Positions 8,726-17,953 of a stretch of 64,000 bases of DNA are shown here, in pieces. Origin of the DNA: CAYRUP01 sp964489265 (GTDB lineage Bacteria > Pseudomonadota > Gammaproteobacteria > DSM-16500). A program made the translations under genes and the position numbers. Below the pieces are notes generated by a model. That model saw only the letters and a program-made list of their open reading frames with translations. It made no database searches and had not been told where the DNA came from. Each line of letters opens with the position of its first letter. Positions within the stretch are counted from its first letter, which is position 1. The stretch spans positions 3,452-67,451 of the forward strand of contig CAZAXX010000004.1 of assembly GCA_964489265.1 (NCBI GenBank), read 5' to 3'.

Positions 8726-9112
8726 TTAGATATTGGTTCTTTCTGCGGAAAACTGTGAGGTTCTTGGCTTAAATACCCCATTTCTGAAACGCATGGTATG
8801 GTCACCGTTTTGGATTAACCCTACCCCATAGATAATACACTCTGAAATTTCATGCTTATTTGCATCGGCATACATCACTAAAACTTCATTGCCAGTGATT
8901 GTAACTGCTCGACCAAAAGCAATTTTTACGTTACCTTTTAGCAAACTTTCTTGACCATTATGTCTCGATTGCATGGAATCAGCAGACATCACAGTGGCAA
9001 CATTATTAGGTTTTACAGCTTGATCATCCATATTGGGATCAGCGATTGCTATACTACTGGACGCGGCAAATGCAAACAACCCAAGAACCAGTTTGAAACA
9101 GTTAACTTTCAT
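8726..9112 (-). CDS. Short LptA/OstA-like periplasmic protein
   Basis: A 128-residue exported protein. A signal peptide (1-25, ending SIAIA) is followed by about 100 residues with the beta-jellyroll pattern of LptA/OstA: MSADSMQ, LLKGNVKIAFGRAVTITGNEVLVMY, then alternating strands. Known LptA (about 180 aa) carries LPS across the periplasm; this protein holds roughly the first half of the fold. It is not next to lptB or lptC genes, so it is probably a paralog rather than the main LptA. An AAGGGG site lies before the ATG. Function in LPS transport is inference. Confidence 0.6.
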   Translation of the reverse strand: MKVNCFKLVLGLFAFAASSSIAIADPNMDDQAVKPNNVATVMSADSMQSRHNGQESLLKGNVKIAFGRAVTITGNEVLVMYADANKHEISECIIYGVGLIQNGDHTMRFRNGVFKPRTSQFSAERTNI

Positions 9113-9226
9113 GTGAACTTACCCCTTCCATAATGAATAGACTCTTTTAATACCATTTTTTTGAATCTTTTTCCACTCCTCAACAAATGTGGCAAAATGA
9201 GCTGTTAAAGAAGTAAAGGATGATAT

Positions 9227-10654
9227 ATGCATAAGTTAGTATGGTTTAGAAACGATTTTAGATTGCATGATAATCCCGCTCTTTATCATGCAAGCAAGGA
9301 TCCACATTCTTCGGTGATAGGTATTTACATAATTGATCCAGCCCTGTGGAAAAAGCATGATGTAGCAGATTGTCGTATTCATTTCATTTTAAGAGGCTTA
9401 ACGAAACTAAGCCAAGATCTTGCTGAAATTAATATTCCTTTGCTTGTGCACACTGTCAAACATTCCATTACTGAAGAACTTTTTCAAATTTGCAATCAGC
9501 ATTCTGTTCATTCTGTTTACTTTAATCGTCAATACGAATTTGATGAAGCAACGCGCGATAATTCTGTCGTTCGATATTTGGAAAAAAATAAAATTTCTTG
9601 TCATGCTTATGATGATCAAACAATTTTACAACCTGGAAAAGTATTAACACAACAAGGTAATTTTTTTAAAAATTTTACTGCATTCAAAAAATCTTGGCAG
9701 ACTTTATTTTTAAACAGCAATATTAAAATATTACCTAAACCAAAATTATTAAAACCTACTGCTATTTCCGCATCAAAAGTTCCAGATAGCATAACAGATT
9801 TTAGTAATACAAAAGTTAACCCAGCTTTATGGCCTGCCGGTGAAAAAATCGCGCAAAAAAAACTTCGTGATTTCATCGAAAATAAAATTTCAGATTACGA
9901 ACAAACTCGTGATTTTCCTTTCTTAGATCAAACCAGCAAGTTATCGCCTTATCTTGCAACTGGCATGCTTTCAGCCCGCGATTGCTTTCTTTCCGCTCTT
10001 TATTTTAATCACAATGAATTGGATAGCGGCAATCAAGGCGTAATCACGTGGATGTCTGAGTTAATTTGGCGTGATTTTTACAAACATATTTTAGTTGCAA
10101 CACCGCGTGTATCTAAAAATATGCCCTATCAATTAGCTACAGAAAAAATAGCTTGGAAATTTAACAACGAACAATTGCTGGCATGGCAAACGGGCCAAAC
10201 GGGTTTTCCAATTATCGATGCGGCTATGCGACAACTCAACATAACGGGCTGGATGCATAATCGATTAAGAATGGTGGTTGCTATGTATTTTACGAAAAAT
10301 TTATTTTTCGATTGGCGTTTGGGTGAAAAGTATTTTATGCAAAATTTAATTGACGGTGATCTTGCTGCCAACAATGGTGGCTGGCAATGGTGCGCATCAA
10401 CGGGTACAGATGCGGCACCTTATTTTCGTGTGTTTAATCCGATTAGACAAAGTGAGCGATTCGATCCAGAGGGAAATTTCATCCGCCTTTACTGTCCGGA
10501 ATTGGCGAAGCTAGATAATCATAGCATTCATGATCCGCATGGACGATTCTCAATGCAAGCGAATGATTATCCAAAACCAACTGTGGATTTGAAACTTAGT
10601 CGCGAGTATGCAATAGCGAAATTTAAGGAAAATCAGAGTGACTTGTCATCCTGA
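9227..10654 (+). CDS. phrB: Deoxyribodipyrimidine photolyase
   Basis: A 475-residue photolyase that repairs UV-induced cyclobutane pyrimidine dimers using light. The N-terminal Rossmann-like antenna domain starts LVWFRNDFRLHDNPAL. The C-terminal FAD-binding helical domain carries WMHNRLRM, DGDLAANNGGWQWCAS and TGTDAAPYFRVFNP, all hallmarks of class I CPD photolyases. Length is normal. The start ATG follows AAAGTAAAGGA. The last residues, Ser-Ser-stop, come from a partial GTCATCCTGA repeat at 10645-10660. It converges on the carbonic anhydrase gene, eight bases away. Confidence 0.96.
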   Translation: MHKLVWFRNDFRLHDNPALYHASKDPHSSVIGIYIIDPALWKKHDVADCRIHFILRGLTKLSQDLAEINIPLLVHTVKHSITEELFQICNQHSVHSVYFNRQYEFDEATRDNSVVRYLEKNKISCHAYDDQTILQPGKVLTQQGNFFKNFTAFKKSWQTLFLNSNIKILPKPKLLKPTAISASKVPDSITDFSNTKVNPALWPAGEKIAQKKLRDFIENKISDYEQTRDFPFLDQTSKLSPYLATGMLSARDCFLSALYFNHNELDSGNQGVITWMSELIWRDFYKHILVATPRVSKNMPYQLATEKIAWKFNNEQLLAWQTGQTGFPIIDAAMRQLNITGWMHNRLRMVVAMYFTKNLFFDWRLGEKYFMQNLIDGDLAANNGGWQWCASTGTDAAPYFRVFNPIRQSERFDPEGNFIRLYCPELAKLDNHSIHDPHGRFSMQANDYPKPTVDLKLSREYAIAKFKENQSDLSS

Positions 10655-10660
10655 ACAAGG
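10645..10660. repeat. Half copy of the GTCATCCTGA repeat at the phrB end
   Basis: GTCATCCTGAACAAGG overlaps the last codons of phrB and supplies its TGA stop. No facing arm is present nearby, so only one side of the palindrome remains. Confidence 0.6.
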
Positions 10661-10662
10661 CC

Positions 10663-11259
10663 CTAAAGCGGTAAATATTCATTTTTATCATGCGTAAAAA
10701 TCTGGCCTTTTTGAATATCAAAAAACCAGCGATGAATAATCAGTTCTTCAGCATCGACGCGGTTTTTTATCCAGGGAAACGTTAGGCAATTTTGATAAGA
10801 CTGATTGAGCGCGGATCTTGCGTAATCATCTGGATTGGTATGCTGATGACATTCCTGTTTCTTAATAACCGACACCCAGTTTGTTATAAAATCATCTTGT
10901 TCATTATCACCTTTCAACAAAGCTTGAATTCCGCCGCACTGACTATGACCTAATAAAATAAGATGCTTTACTTTTAAAAAACAAATTCCAAATTCTAACG
11001 CGGCACTGGTACCATGATGCGCTTCATCTTTTTCATAGGGTGGGACAATATTTGCGACATTACGGACGACAAACAAATCACCTGGATCACATTGCAAAAT
11101 GAGTGCTGGATCAACCCTGGAATCGCAACAAGCAACCACCATAATTTGTGGCTGTTGGCCATAATGGGAAAGATATTGCATCACGGATTTATCACCATGT
11201 GCGTATTTATCTCTGAAGGATTGATAACCCTGCAGGATTTTAAAAAAATCATCTCTCAT
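10663..11259 (-). CDS. Beta-class carbonic anhydrase
   Basis: A 198-residue beta-carbonic anhydrase that interconverts CO2 and bicarbonate in the cytoplasm. Zinc ligands are C44 (in ACCDSRVDP), H105 and C108 (in GHSQCGG), and the D46-R48 dyad is intact. No signal peptide. An AAAGGAG site sits before the ATG. It is transcribed toward phrB. Length and motifs are typical, with nothing unusual. Confidence 0.95.
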   Translation of the reverse strand: MRDDFFKILQGYQSFRDKYAHGDKSVMQYLSHYGQQPQIMVVACCDSRVDPALILQCDPGDLFVVRNVANIVPPYEKDEAHHGTSAALEFGICFLKVKHLILLGHSQCGGIQALLKGDNEQDDFITNWVSVIKKQECHQHTNPDDYARSALNQSYQNCLTFPWIKNRVDAEELIIHRWFFDIQKGQIFTHDKNEYLPL

Positions 11260-11387
11260 TTTTTCTCCTTTATAATCAATAGATTATAAAATTTTTGGGA
11301 TTGTCACGCCCAGTAAAAAGCACTGCTCGCAATGACACCGCAGCTGCTATAGTATATAAAAATTTTTCTAATTCAAAAGGAATTGCA

Positions 11388-12977
11388 ATGAATTTTATTG
11401 AAGCCGCCATTTTTATCTTATTTTTTGCAGTTATTTCAGTACCCTTTGCCAATCGCTTCCGGTTACCCCTCGAAGTCTTTTTAGTCATTGGCAGTTGTCT
11501 CATCAGTCTTGCGCCCTGGATACCGAGTGTCGAAGTCGATCCCACCATTGTCTTCTACCTTATTTTACCGCCTATTTTATTTCATGCGGCGTATTTTATC
11601 TCATGGCGTGATTTTAAATTGAATATACGCGTTATTAGTTTATTAGCGTTTGGTCTCGTGATCTTTACGATGTGTATCGTTGCTCTCGTGGCAAAATATA
11701 TTTTACCGCAACTTTCTCTCGCTGAATGTTTCATTCTAGGCGCCATCATTTCTCCCACGGATGCCGCTTCTGCTACTGCGATTATTAAAAAATTGCGCGC
11801 CCCCCAGCGTTTAGTAACCATCTTGGAAGGCGAAAGCCTTGTTAATGATTCAACTGCATTGATACTGTTTCGTTTTTCATTAATTACGTTTCTTTCCGGC
11901 TCATTTTCCATCCCTATTGCCATCACACAATTTTTTACGGGCACTTTAAGTGGCATTGCGATTGGATTAATTATTGGAATAGTGGCTGTTCGCCTGTTAC
12001 AAAAAATAAATTCAGTTTCTGCAGATACGACATTTACTTTTATCGTTCCATTAATCACATATCTTGCCGCAGAAAACATGCATGCGTCTGGCGTCATCGC
12101 GACGGTCGTGTGCGGGATTTATTTTGGAGTCAAATTTCCTGAAGTCATTTCATCTAAAACACGCATTTATGCCAAAGTAAGTTGGAATACCCTCATATTT
12201 ATTATTAATTGTTTTGCATTTACTTTGATAGGACTTGAGTTACCACTGATCTTAAAAGATCTTACTTCAAGTGAACTTAACGAACTGATACTTTATGGGA
12301 TCATTATCAGTTTAGTTGTCATCTTTGCACGGATAATCTGGGTTTTCATTTTAGCCTATCTTTCCCGGGCTCTTTTTCCCTCGATTGCGCGTAAAGACCC
12401 AATGCCACCATGGCAAGCAATGCTTACCTTAGGCTGGTGCGGGATGAGAGGAATTGTCTCCCTGGCCGCTGCGCTATCCCTCCCCTTATTTATCGCGCCA
12501 AACACCGCATTTGCTCATCGCAGTTTGATTGTTTTTCTGACCTACTGCGTCATTGTAGTATCAATCACTATCCCATCGTTTACTCTTCCGGTACTATTGC
12601 GGTTGTTTAAATTCATTGATTTTGACAATAAAGTGCAGCAAGAAGCATTAGCTCGTGTTCGATCCCTGGAGGGAATCACCCGCGAATTGCAGGATCTTGC
12701 AAAAAAAGAAAAAATTCCTGACACATTATTTCATGAATTTCGCAATCAAATTGATCGTCGCATTAAAGTCATTAAAACTCAATTGAGTGAGACACCGTAC
12801 TCAACTTTAAATAACGAATATCAATATGTAAAAAAACTGGCGCTTGCTGCGATTGAGAGTGAAAGATCAACTTTATTAAAATTACGAAAAACAGGCGAAA
12901 TACACGAAGAAGTTTTTAATATGCTGCTGGATGAGCTTGATATTGAAGAATTACGCGCTAAAACATTACGGTTATGA
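11388..12977 (+). CDS. CPA1-family Na+/H+ antiporter
   Basis: A 529-residue inner-membrane antiporter with about 12 transmembrane helices and a soluble helical C-terminus of about 110 residues. The ion-binding region reads ISPTDAASATAII, followed by LEGESLVNDSTALILF, both standard CPA1/NhaP-type motifs. I chose the ATG at 11388, which has AAAAGG seven bases upstream. An upstream frame of 31 codons lacks such a site and reads a repeat remnant. It overlaps the next gene by ATGA, so translation of the pair is coupled. Role: sodium or pH homeostasis. Confidence 0.92.
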   Translation: MNFIEAAIFILFFAVISVPFANRFRLPLEVFLVIGSCLISLAPWIPSVEVDPTIVFYLILPPILFHAAYFISWRDFKLNIRVISLLAFGLVIFTMCIVALVAKYILPQLSLAECFILGAIISPTDAASATAIIKKLRAPQRLVTILEGESLVNDSTALILFRFSLITFLSGSFSIPIAITQFFTGTLSGIAIGLIIGIVAVRLLQKINSVSADTTFTFIVPLITYLAAENMHASGVIATVVCGIYFGVKFPEVISSKTRIYAKVSWNTLIFIINCFAFTLIGLELPLILKDLTSSELNELILYGIIISLVVIFARIIWVFILAYLSRALFPSIARKDPMPPWQAMLTLGWCGMRGIVSLAAALSLPLFIAPNTAFAHRSLIVFLTYCVIVVSITIPSFTLPVLLRLFKFIDFDNKVQQEALARVRSLEGITRELQDLAKKEKIPDTLFHEFRNQIDRRIKVIKTQLSETPYSTLNNEYQYVKKLALAAIESERSTLLKLRKTGEIHEEVFNMLLDELDIEELRAKTLRL

Positions 12978-14242
12978 CGATGACAGAAAACATAGAAAAA
13001 AGAATAAAAAAACATATTTATGGCAAACCTCAAAAAGCCATCATTACTTTTCCAGCTGGTTTTGGTGAAACAGCACTGAATGAAGTTAAATTTATCCTGG
13101 AAAATCTTTGGTTTCCGCAAAAATATGTGAGCGAATGTGCGTTATTAAAAAATGAAATTCATCTTGAGAATATTCATGTTTTTGCTTTAACTGAATTATT
13201 GATGCGAAGTCGGTGTATTTCGGATATTCGATTAATTATTTTTGAAGGTAAAACTGTTGGGAAATCAGGGTTCGAAAAAAAATGTAGTGCGATTAATTGG
13301 GAATTTTATCTCAATAAATCTCTTTCGTTAAAAATCAAAGTTGATTCCGTTGCAAGTCGAGCATTTCATGAAACAGCTTTGAAACTCATGCTGACGAATA
13401 TTATTCAAGATTATGTTAGCGCAGTAGTGAGCGGTGAAAACACGCAGGAAACGACTTGCATCTATGCTGATCTTTATAAGGATCGCTTAACACTGAGTAT
13501 TTCACTTGCTGGTGATCCCTTGTATAAAAGAGGCTATCGAGGAACATTGAGTCAAAGCGCCCCGCTACGGGAAGATGCAGCAGCCTGTTGTATTCAAAAA
13601 TCCCTACAATTTGCGAAGGTTACACCTGATATCGTCTTGATTCCATTTTCAGGTACAGGAACGTTTGCATTTGAATATATTCTTTCAGAGCCCCAACTTT
13701 CACCTGTCTTGTTAGGCAGAGAATATGCATTACAAAAATTAACTTTTTTTAACAAAGAGAATTTTAATTATTTAGTAAAAAAAGCAAAAGAAGCGTGTTT
13801 ATTATTTAAAAAACCAATTGATATTTATTGTATTGATAATGCAAAAGCAGCGAATACGGCATTAACTGAAAATAGTCAGAAATTTAATTCAGCAATGCAA
13901 AGTGAAATACACATTCATCAATCCAGTGATGATTTTTTCGAAATGGACATGAGAAACATCGAATTAAGCGGCACTGTATTTATTCCTTTGAATCCGCCGT
14001 ATGGTATTCGTTTAAATAAAAATACTGATACCGTTTTGTTATACAAAAAAATCGCGGTAAAAATTAATGAATTTTCTAAAAGTATAAACAGAACGATAGT
14101 CGGTTTTATTTTATGTCCCAATGAAGAAACCTGGTCTGCTTTTTGTAAGCAGTTGTTATATTCAAAAATGGAAACTTATCATTTTACGCAAGGTGGAATC
14201 GATATTCGGGTGTGTCAATTTGTAATTAAAGTGTCATCCTGA
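12974..14242 (+). CDS. RlmL-like RNA guanine-N2 methyltransferase
   Basis: A 422-residue class I SAM methyltransferase of the THUMP/UPF0020 type, related to the RlmL half of E. coli RlmKL (23S rRNA m2G2445). An N-terminal RNA-binding part (about 1-180) leads to the DPLYKRGYRG...APLREDAAA signature. The SAM-binding loop is IPFSGTGTFAFE and the catalytic motif NPPYG is near residue 341. It is shorter than RlmKL because the RlmK part is absent. The start overlaps the antiporter stop (ATGA), and a second ATG at 12980 is also possible. Its TGA stop is contributed by the downstream palindromic repeat (Ser-Ser-stop). Confidence 0.82.
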   Translation: MTMTENIEKRIKKHIYGKPQKAIITFPAGFGETALNEVKFILENLWFPQKYVSECALLKNEIHLENIHVFALTELLMRSRCISDIRLIIFEGKTVGKSGFEKKCSAINWEFYLNKSLSLKIKVDSVASRAFHETALKLMLTNIIQDYVSAVVSGENTQETTCIYADLYKDRLTLSISLAGDPLYKRGYRGTLSQSAPLREDAAACCIQKSLQFAKVTPDIVLIPFSGTGTFAFEYILSEPQLSPVLLGREYALQKLTFFNKENFNYLVKKAKEACLLFKKPIDIYCIDNAKAANTALTENSQKFNSAMQSEIHIHQSSDDFFEMDMRNIELSGTVFIPLNPPYGIRLNKNTDTVLLYKKIAVKINEFSKSINRTIVGFILCPNEETWSAFCKQLLYSKMETYHFTQGGIDIRVCQFVIKVSS

Positions 14243-14308
14243 GAGCGCTTTTTGCTCGAAGGATCTCCTTATATTTATCGGGAGATCCTTCACTTCGTTC
14301 AGGATGAC
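14233..14308. repeat. Intergenic palindromic repeat (76 bp)
   Basis: GTCATCCTGAGAGCGC and an internal GGATCTCC pair with GGAGATCC and TCAGGATGAC to form a long imperfect hairpin. A near-identical 76-bp copy lies at 60888-60963. It sits between two converging genes and overlaps both 3' ends: the RlmL-like gene and the ABC-F gene each take the codons Ser-Ser-TGA from its ends. It probably also serves as a two-way terminator. Confidence 0.88.
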
Positions 14309-15918
14309 ATTGTTTCTACGCCTAAATAATCTTTGCCGTATTGATCCAAATAATCTTTGTAATTACCCAAATAATTCTGCGCGCCATGTTGCTCAGTCAG
14401 CACCAATACACGCGTTGAAATGCTATCAATAAAATAACGATTATGACTTACGAATAAAACGGCACCCGTAAACGCTTGAATGGCTTCAACCAATGCATCA
14501 ATCGATTCAAGATCCAAATGGTTAGTTGGCTCATCAAAAATTAATACATTGTGTTTTTCCAGTATCAATTTAGCCATCACCAACCGCGCAGATTCTCCAC
14601 CACTTAACATAGCAATCTTTTTATCAACATCTGAGCCGCGAAATAACACTTGCCCCAATACTTTTCTAATTTCCTGCGCTGGAGCCACAATATTATCTTC
14701 CATCCATTGCCAGACCGTTTGTTCAGGGACTAGTTGGGTACGATAATCCTGCGCAAAATAACCGATTTGCACGGTCTCACTCCATTCAAATAATCCTTTG
14801 TCTGATTTAATTTCGTTTAATAATATTTTCAGTAAAGTTGATTTACCAATACCATTGGGCCCAATGATCGCGCATTTATCGCCGCGACCAATCGTAAACG
14901 TCACATCTCTTAACAATATTCGTTCGTCAAAATTTTTGTGAATGTTTTCAACTTTTATCACGGATTTTCCAGACGGTCGTTTGTGCTGAAAATTAAAATA
15001 CGGTTTAAAAATATTGGAATCTTTAATTTCAACCAATTCGATACGATCAATCATTTTTTGGCGAGATGCTGCTTGCGCTGCTTTACTGGCTTTCGCACCA
15101 AAGCGATCAACAAAACTTTGCAACGCTTCAATTTTCTTTTCCTGATTCTTCAATTCACTTTGTTTAAGACGCAAACGCTCTTCTTTAGCCACACCAAATT
15201 TATCGTAATTCCCTGGATAATCCGTCACTGTGTCATAATCAATATCGAGAATATGGGTGGATAAATTATTAAGAAAGCCTTTGTCGTGAGAAATAAAAAC
15301 GAGCAATCCTTTGAAAGTCGTTTTCAAAAATTCTTCCAACCAGGCAATAGAAACAATATCCAAATGGTTAGTTGGTTCATCCAGCAACATGATATCGGGT
15401 TTTTGATACAACACTTGCGCCAATAAAACCCGTAGTTTATAGCCACCGGACAATGCGCTGAGAGGACCATAATGAAATTTTTCTGCAATCCCCAAACCTA
15501 GCAATATTTTTTTTACTATGGATTCGGCTTCATAACCATTTTGTTGCATGATGATTTCTTCTAATTCGCTTAGGCGATAACCATCTTGTTCAGTAAAATC
15601 TTCTTTCGTAAAAAGATTTTCTTTTTCAGTTAATGCATTCCATAAAATAGCATTACCACGAATAACAACATCAACCAGGCGGTTTTCTTCATAGCGGAAA
15701 TGATCTTGCTTTAAGATTCCCACACTGACGCTTTTGGCTTTTTCAACGGAACCTTGGGTAGAGTGTTCTTCACCCGACAAAATTTTTAAAAAGGTCGATT
15801 TACCCGTTCCATTTGCCCCAACGACGCCATAACGCTCTGAAGGCAATAGGATTAAATCTACCTCTTTAAATAGTGATTTTTGCCCGAATTCCATGCCTAT
15901 TCCACGTATATCTAACAT
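14299..15918 (-). CDS. ABC-F ATPase, YbiT type
   Basis: A 539-residue soluble ABC-F protein with two nucleotide-binding domains. Walker A motifs are GANGTGKST and GPNGIGKST, signatures LSGGYKLR and LSGGESARL, and Walker B is followed by DEPTNHLD in both halves. A linker with LQSFVDRFGAKASKAAQA matches the P-site interaction linker of YbiT-type proteins. These proteins act on stalled or translating ribosomes. The start ATG has AAGG upstream. Its 3' end lies in the repeat at 14233-14308. The family is certain; the exact ribosomal role is known only by homology. Confidence 0.92.
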   Translation of the reverse strand: MLDIRGIGMEFGQKSLFKEVDLILLPSERYGVVGANGTGKSTFLKILSGEEHSTQGSVEKAKSVSVGILKQDHFRYEENRLVDVVIRGNAILWNALTEKENLFTKEDFTEQDGYRLSELEEIIMQQNGYEAESIVKKILLGLGIAEKFHYGPLSALSGGYKLRVLLAQVLYQKPDIMLLDEPTNHLDIVSIAWLEEFLKTTFKGLLVFISHDKGFLNNLSTHILDIDYDTVTDYPGNYDKFGVAKEERLRLKQSELKNQEKKIEALQSFVDRFGAKASKAAQAASRQKMIDRIELVEIKDSNIFKPYFNFQHKRPSGKSVIKVENIHKNFDERILLRDVTFTIGRGDKCAIIGPNGIGKSTLLKILLNEIKSDKGLFEWSETVQIGYFAQDYRTQLVPEQTVWQWMEDNIVAPAQEIRKVLGQVLFRGSDVDKKIAMLSGGESARLVMAKLILEKHNVLIFDEPTNHLDLESIDALVEAIQAFTGAVLFVSHNRYFIDSISTRVLVLTEQHGAQNYLGNYKDYLDQYGKDYLGVETMSS

Positions 15919-15991
15919 TAACCTTGCCTCGTTGTGTATGAATAATTAGTTACCGCGGAAGTTTACCATTTTTTAGGCTGCTTGGGGGGAA

Positions 15992-17359
15992 TTATAGATA
16001 CGCTGAATTATAGCGTTGTTTTATTTGGGATTTAAAACGACTGCTGAGCAATAGCACATTAAAACCAGCACCAACGACCATCCCCCACCAAAAACCGACA
16101 CCACCTATTTTAAAACCAACTGCGAGTAGATATCCGATTGGGATGGCAATAAACCAAAAACTGATGACTGAGGTAATAAGCGCGACCTTCGTGTCGCGTA
16201 AGCCGCGTAATGCGCCAAAAAAGGCAATTCGGGTTGCTTCTAAAATTTGAAATACTGCACTGACTACAAATATATTTTTAATATCCTCAACTAACGCAAA
16301 ATTATGCACATTATGAATATTAAAATCGATTGAAATCAAAATATCTGGGGACGTCCAATAAATAATACCCATCACACTTGAACAAGCTATTGCAATAGAA
16401 ATTCCAATATAGGCGGCTTTTTCTGCGGCAGCACTTTGCTGCGCGCCAATCAAATGTCCCATTCGCACTGTGATTGCTTGGGCGATGGAAAACATCATGG
16501 ACATGAGCAATCCCAGATATTGCAGAGCAATTTGATTTGCCGCTTGCATTTGGGTTCCAAACAACCCCATGAGTAATATCAACGCGAAGAAAAAACCGAC
16601 TTCAACGCAATACATAATACCCATTGGCACGCCAATTTGTATTAATTCCCATAAATAAGACGGTTTATGAAATTTGAAAATATAACGAAAGTGATTTCGA
16701 TATTGTTTGTTTGTGACGATATAAATAAATAATAAAATAAAATTGATCCAGTAGCTTGCCGTCAAACCCCAGCCTGCGCCTGCAATTCCCAAAGCAGGAA
16801 AACCGAATTTACCGAAAATTAAGATGTAACTGCAAAGAATACTAATTGAGACAGCCAAGATAGAAAAGACCAGAATCACTCGCGCATGACCAAGTCCCAT
16901 GATCACATCGAGACAAGCCACCATCAAATAATCAGCGAGCAATCCCCAAGCCAATGCGTGTAAATAAGATGTAGCGAGATTGACAACCGCAGCTGATTGT
17001 CCAAACAATAAAAATAGCGAAGCCGAGTTCCAAAATAGAATGAATGAAGGAATGACTAACACAACTGCCAAGAACAAACCATCGCGTGCAACAAGCGCAA
17101 TCCCCTCTTGATTTTTTGCACCGTGTTTATGCGCAATTAAGATATTGATTGAGCTTAATATTCCAAACAGTATTGCGGCAATTACGCCGAATAACCAACT
17201 GACCAATGAGCCTGCGGCTAATACTTCAGCGCCCAAGCGTGCTAAAAATAATGTCTCAAAAAACCAGACTGCTGATTGCACTATGCCATTTAATGCCAGT
17301 GGAATCGCGAGTCTAATCAATGGATAAAAATCATTTCGAATCGAGACAGTATTTTTCAT
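15992..17359 (-). CDS. MATE-family efflux transporter
   Basis: A 455-residue inner-membrane protein with 12 predicted helices in two halves, typical of NorM-like MATE exporters, which expel cationic drugs in exchange for Na+ or H+. Features include RLAIPLALNGIVQSAVWFFETLFLARLGAEVLA at the start (given here only as the family's first-helix pattern, residues 16-48) and a paired repeat in the second half around residue 240. It is upstream of and codirectional with the ABC-F gene, with 73 bp between. The ribosome site is weak. Confidence 0.92.
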   Translation of the reverse strand: MKNTVSIRNDFYPLIRLAIPLALNGIVQSAVWFFETLFLARLGAEVLAAGSLVSWLFGVIAAILFGILSSINILIAHKHGAKNQEGIALVARDGLFLAVVLVIPSFILFWNSASLFLLFGQSAAVVNLATSYLHALAWGLLADYLMVACLDVIMGLGHARVILVFSILAVSISILCSYILIFGKFGFPALGIAGAGWGLTASYWINFILLFIYIVTNKQYRNHFRYIFKFHKPSYLWELIQIGVPMGIMYCVEVGFFFALILLMGLFGTQMQAANQIALQYLGLLMSMMFSIAQAITVRMGHLIGAQQSAAAEKAAYIGISIAIACSSVMGIIYWTSPDILISIDFNIHNVHNFALVEDIKNIFVVSAVFQILEATRIAFFGALRGLRDTKVALITSVISFWFIAIPIGYLLAVGFKIGGVGFWWGMVVGAGFNVLLLSSRFKSQIKQRYNSAYL

Positions 17360-17480
17360 ATTTTATTGTATCACTGTCTGCAAGTTTAAAATTTGACGCA
17401 TTCATGCAAAAAAGCGCCCAACTCGCTCTTTTTAATTTATGTTAATATTTAATTATTGCTTTTGTGAAATGGAGATGCGC

Positions 17481-17876
17481 ATGTTTAATTTGAATAATGA
17501 AATAATTTGGGGAATCATTTCAAAAGCAAAAGAGATTGGCATGGAAGATTCACGCTACATTGAAGGTGATCCCTCTAGCCCTGAAACTCCTGATTTCAAA
17601 GAAATATTAGCTGAAGATAAAGAAGATTTAACTAACCTCGAATTAAAAAATGCTATCAATGAGCTTGAGCCTGATCAACAAAAAGAATTGGTCGCTTTAT
17701 TATTTATTGGGCGGGGCGATTATGATAAAGATCAATGGCGAGATGCGATAAGAGAAGCTGGTAATATTCCGCAGCGCAGACGCACCGAATATTTAGTATC
17801 AAATCCCCTGTTTGCTGATTACTTGCAAGAGGCTTTATCGAAATTTGGTTTTTCTGCTGCTGAAGATGGTGAATAA
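17481..17876 (+). CDS. DUF3775-like small acidic protein
   Basis: A 131-residue acidic cytoplasmic protein. The second half has the pattern of DUF3775: LEPDQQKELVALLFIGRGDYD, then a W and PLFADYLQEALSKFGFS near the end. No catalytic residues are apparent and the biochemical role is unknown. I chose the ATG at 17481, because GGAG lies five bases upstream; an earlier ATG at 17439 would put the site inside the gene. It stands alone between the divergent MATE gene and the next gene's promoter. Confidence 0.75.
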   Translation: MFNLNNEIIWGIISKAKEIGMEDSRYIEGDPSSPETPDFKEILAEDKEDLTNLELKNAINELEPDQQKELVALLFIGRGDYDKDQWRDAIREAGNIPQRRRTEYLVSNPLFADYLQEALSKFGFSAAEDGE

Positions 17877-17892
17877 CGCGCTAAATAAATTA

Positions 17893-17920
17893 TTTCAGTC
17901 TGGCGACAATTGTTTATAAT
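17893..17920 (+). promoter_or_regulatory. Predicted promoter for the beta-propeller gene
   Basis: A perfect -10 TATAAT at 17915-17920, with a weak -35 TTTCAG at 17893-17898 and a 16-bp spacer, lies 34 bp before the TTG start at 17954. Confidence 0.5.
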
Positions 17921-17953
17921 GGCGCTCTATTTCATGGATAGAGGAAAGCTCAA

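Noticed and set aside
11582..12097. 171-codon minus-strand frame opposite the antiporter gene
   Set aside because: It is fully antisense to conserved transmembrane codons and has no family motif.
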